Origin: Desulfobacterales bacterium
GTDB lineage: Bacteria > Desulfobacterota > Desulfobacteria > Desulfobacterales > Desulfosalsimonadaceae
Length of the DNA stretch: 6,582 bases
NCBI GenBank assembly: GCA_018399455.1
Contig: JAGYOT010000110.1
Coordinates: 1 to 6,582, forward strand
Direction: 5' to 3'
In this document: piece after piece, positions 4,221 through 6,582 of the stretch
Layout: every line of letters begins with the position of its first letter
Position numbering within the stretch: position 1 is the stretch's first letter
The notes under the pieces: model-generated
Database searches by the model: none
Told to the model about the DNA's origin: nothing
The model's input: only the letters and a program-made list of their open reading frames with translations
Translations under genes and position numbers: made by a program

Positions 4221-6582
4221 GCGCCGGAGTCATCTTTTTAAGGAGAGAAAACATTCTTTTAACCGGGTCGGTCAGGGGACTTGAGATGGTAGTCACCTCA
4301 TAATCGCCGAGAGTGCCTTTGACCGTGGCCTGGGATACCAGTCGCCGAAAATAATCGATGGTATAGTGCTTGACCCAGTTGATAAAAGGGATCTTGTCCA
4401 GAATGCCTTCTCTTTTGACCACCGTGACCAGCAAATCAACCGGCTTTTCTTTTATCCCCCCTTTGCTGCCAAGGATAACATGGCCCTGAAGATGAGCGGG
4501 GACCGTCCCTCCGGAAAAGAGCAGATCTTTCACCAGCAGCCGCCCGTCATGAATTTGAAAGTCGCCGTAGGCATCCGTCACCGGATCATGCCGGGGCAGC
4601 TGTAAATCCAAAACATTAAACACGGCCGTAAGCAGGGGGTAATTATAGAGGCGACCCTGGCTGATCTTAATGGTGCCACTGCCTTCCAGCTGCCCGGTTT
4701 CCACATAACGGCCGGCCATGCTGACATTGCCGCCCAAAATACCGGAAGGCGTATACCGGCCTTCGACCCCGAAAGCTCCCAGCAGGGATTCAAGGTCCAA
4801 ATGCATAAAATCCGATTTCGTTCGCCAGCTCCCGTCCGAGGCATTAAGTTCCGATTCGGTAAGGCGGATTTTGCCGCCGTATGCATGAAGAATGATTTCA
4901 TCGGCCCGCATCCGCCTGTCTTGCCATTCAAAACCGGCATAAAGGCGATCCGCCGCAAGGCTGCCGCAAGTCAACTGGTCAAGACTGACTGTGCCCCGGA
5001 CCTCCGGCTTTTGCCCCTCGATTGCCGAAACCTGAACGCGCGAGCTGCCACTGGCGGTCATCCTGCCGGCTTTGGGGGAGAGCTCAACGTGATGCATAAG
5101 GGCCGTAATGTTTGCGGAAACGCCCTGGTTCCCGTTACCGACACCCTGCAACTCGGCGTTTAAGGAGCACTGGCCGCTCAACCCCAGCTTTTCCAATCCT
5201 GTATCAAAGGGAAGGCGCTTATAAAGGACTTCGTCAAGAAGAACATTTTCTGTTTCCAGATGCAAATAAGGGGTTTGGGAGCCTTTCCCAAAAGGCAGCC
5301 ACCCCCCCCCGCGCACTCCGACACCGCATAAGTCTCCGATAATGTTGGACAGATGCACGCCCTCAGGGCCAAACGCCATATGCCCGTAAACATGTTCAAC
5401 AATTCTGCCGTTTTCCGAATGCGTCAGCGCAGCATCCCGCAGATTCGCCTGAACGCGCATATTTTTTAAAAGCTGCGCCGCAGTCGATCCGGACGGCCAC
5501 CAGTCCCGGGCTCGCAGTTCAATATCATAAGTGCCGGCAGCATCCCAGCCCTTATAATCCAGTCCCAGCCAACTGAGCAGCCGGCTGTTTAAAGGCAGGT
5601 AGCGGCCAAAGACAGAAACATCCATCCGCAGAGGGGGGCCGAGTTTTAATAAGCCGCTTGCTGTGAGCGGACTTCCCTGCACACTGGCCAGGGCGTTGTC
5701 AAAAATAATCCGTCCCGTACCGGAGGTCCATCGGACATCCAGGCGCGGGGCCTCAAGACGTATTGAAAAAGGGGATACCTCGGCTGAATCGGCATTAATC
5801 GATAAATCGACACGGGTATCAACCGGCTGGAAGGCAATCCGCCCGTTCACGGTGGGCTCCCTGAGACCGGCCCCGGCAATAAAATCTTTAACCTTCGGCG
5901 GCAGGAAGTTTACAAGCACCCCGGGCTCAACGACATCCTCCAGAAAAAATTCCAAATCGGGATCCTGGATCTTCCCGCCGGCAATCCGGCAGGTGCCCAC
6001 AGCTTCTACGCGTCCGCCAAGCATCTGCGCACGGGCCCTGGAAATACTCAGCCTGTCCGGGGCGGTAAACCGCAGGCTGGCATCCAGGCCTGAAAAATTC
6101 ACGCCCAGCCCGGGTATCGCACCGGCGCATTGCTCAAACCCCACGCCGACCCCATAGATCAATCCTTCTGCAGGTGTCCACTGAAGATGCAGATCTCCGC
6201 GGGCCGAACCGGAAACCCCCTGAGGGCGGAATTTTTCCGGCAGACGGTTCAGCAGGACGCCATTATCAAAAAACGGCAGCTCAAGTGCATTTGCCGTCGC
6301 CCGTGCCCAGACCCGCTTTACACTGCCGCCGTTTAGTTCGATTCCTGCGGTGGGAAACTGGATACAGCCACCAGCCGCGTTTACCGTCCCCTCAAGCAGG
6401 GCAATCGTGGTCTCCGAAAAACCAATCCGGGCAAACCCGTTTTTGATTTGAGTGGCAAAGGCCGGATGGCTGGCGGATGCCCCGGATATCGTCATCTCTC
6501 CGGAAAGCCGCGGCGATTTATCGCCGCCCGCAGGCAAGTGATACGAAAGTCTGCCGGACAAATCAGCTTTGAGTTGAAGCCT
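4204..6582 (-). CDS. AsmA-like / DUF3971-type envelope protein (5' partial)
   Basis: At least 792 residues are visible. The frame stays open to the window edge (upstream residues RLQLKAD before the internal TTG at 6561), so the true start, any N-terminal membrane anchor and more sequence lie outside. The protein is dominated by short alternating beta-strand repeats with motifs such as GxVxAxGG, LSGxxxL and a G-rich turn every 20-30 residues, as in AsmA/TamB/YhdP long beta-groove proteins. The last ~180 residues resemble the AsmA-like C-terminal region: IHDGRLLVKDLLFSGG, a GHVILGSKGGIKEKPVDLLVTVV strand set, then an amphipathic stretch (LDKIPFINWVKHYTIDYF) and VKGTLGDYEV. Such proteins are anchored in the inner membrane, span the periplasm and are implicated in phospholipid transport to, or assembly of, the outer membrane. 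It ends 38 bp before the SagB-type gene. A run of nine G residues (coding strand) lies inside it. Subfamily is uncertain. Confidence 0.8.
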   Translation of the reverse strand, partial: RLQLKADLSGRLSYHLPAGGDKSPRLSGEMTISGASASHPAFATQIKNGFARIGFSETTIALLEGTVNAAGGCIQFPTAGIELNGGSVKRVWARATANALELPFFDNGVLLNRLPEKFRPQGVSGSARGDLHLQWTPAEGLIYGVGVGFEQCAGAIPGLGVNFSGLDASLRFTAPDRLSISRARAQMLGGRVEAVGTCRIAGGKIQDPDLEFFLEDVVEPGVLVNFLPPKVKDFIAGAGLREPTVNGRIAFQPVDTRVDLSINADSAEVSPFSIRLEAPRLDVRWTSGTGRIIFDNALASVQGSPLTASGLLKLGPPLRMDVSVFGRYLPLNSRLLSWLGLDYKGWDAAGTYDIELRARDWWPSGSTAAQLLKNMRVQANLRDAALTHSENGRIVEHVYGHMAFGPEGVHLSNIIGDLCGVGVRGGGWLPFGKGSQTPYLHLETENVLLDEVLYKRLPFDTGLEKLGLSGQCSLNAELQGVGNGNQGVSANITALMHHVELSPKAGRMTASGSSRVQVSAIEGQKPEVRGTVSLDQLTCGSLAADRLYAGFEWQDRRMRADEIILHAYGGKIRLTESELNASDGSWRTKSDFMHLDLESLLGAFGVEGRYTPSGILGGNVSMAGRYVETGQLEGSGTIKISQGRLYNYPLLTAVFNVLDLQLPRHDPVTDAYGDFQIHDGRLLVKDLLFSGGTVPAHLQGHVILGSKGGIKEKPVDLLVTVVKREGILDKIPFINWVKHYTIDYFRRLVSQATVKGTLGDYEVTTISSPLTDPVKRMFSLLKKMTPAPPGSP
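5302..5310 (-). repeat. Mononucleotide G9 tract in the AsmA-like gene
   Basis: Nine C on the plus strand, G9 on the coding strand, encode Gly-Gly-Gly in VRGGGWLPF. As written the frame is intact. Tracts of this length can slip in replication and are also a common sequencing or assembly error site. Confidence 0.6.

Noticed and set aside
4209..4239. Plus-strand terminator-like hairpin (GACTCC...GGAGTC then T5)
   Set aside because: The sequence is minus-strand coding for the AsmA-like C-terminus, the inner loop is sterically too short, and no plus-strand gene lies upstream to be terminated.
5663..6157. Plus-strand ORF of 164 aa opposite the AsmA-like gene
   Set aside because: Low-complexity Ser/Arg/Pro shadow of the opposite strand; no SD or recognisable motif.

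Overview
The window carries two gene groups facing each other. Codon and base composition look uniform and moderately GC-rich. The combination of two ferredoxin-containing MinD-type ATPases, two NifX-family small proteins, a SagB-type nitroreductase and a large AsmA-like envelope protein suggests an anaerobic, Gram-negative, sulfate-reducer-like bacterium, most likely Desulfobacterota (Desulfobacterales-like). That is an inference from gene content; no marker gene is present.

Left half, plus strand (1-2537): the 3' part of a MinD/Mrp-superfamily ATPase with an inserted two-cluster [4Fe-4S] ferredoxin domain (1-726, 5' end outside the window), then a complete paralogue (772-1635). After a 180-bp AT-rich gap with a possible promoter and a conspicuous hairpin come two small NifX/NifB-C-terminal-like proteins (1816-2181 and 2205-2537). 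Both have clear Shine-Dalgarno sites and they lie 23 bp apart. The set resembles the 'orange protein' (ORP) gene clusters of Desulfovibrio: tandem Fe-S MinD ATPases next to small Mo/Fe-cluster-binding proteins. The natural reading is an ATP- and redox-dependent system that builds, carries or senses a metal-sulfur cluster. The actual role is not readable from the sequence.

Right half, minus strand (6582 down to 2615): a large AsmA/DUF3971-like protein whose 5' end lies outside the window (4204-6582), then, 38 bp on, a 516-residue protein with two nitroreductase-fold domains of the SagB/ThcOx type (2615-4165). In the SagB-like protein the two halves keep complementary parts of the expected FMN-binding motifs, which suggests one composite flavin site in an internal pseudodimer.

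The groups converge at 2538-2614, a 77-bp gap holding a strong two-part hairpin without a U-tract. I saw no tRNA, rRNA, CRISPR array, insertion sequence or clear sign of recent transfer.
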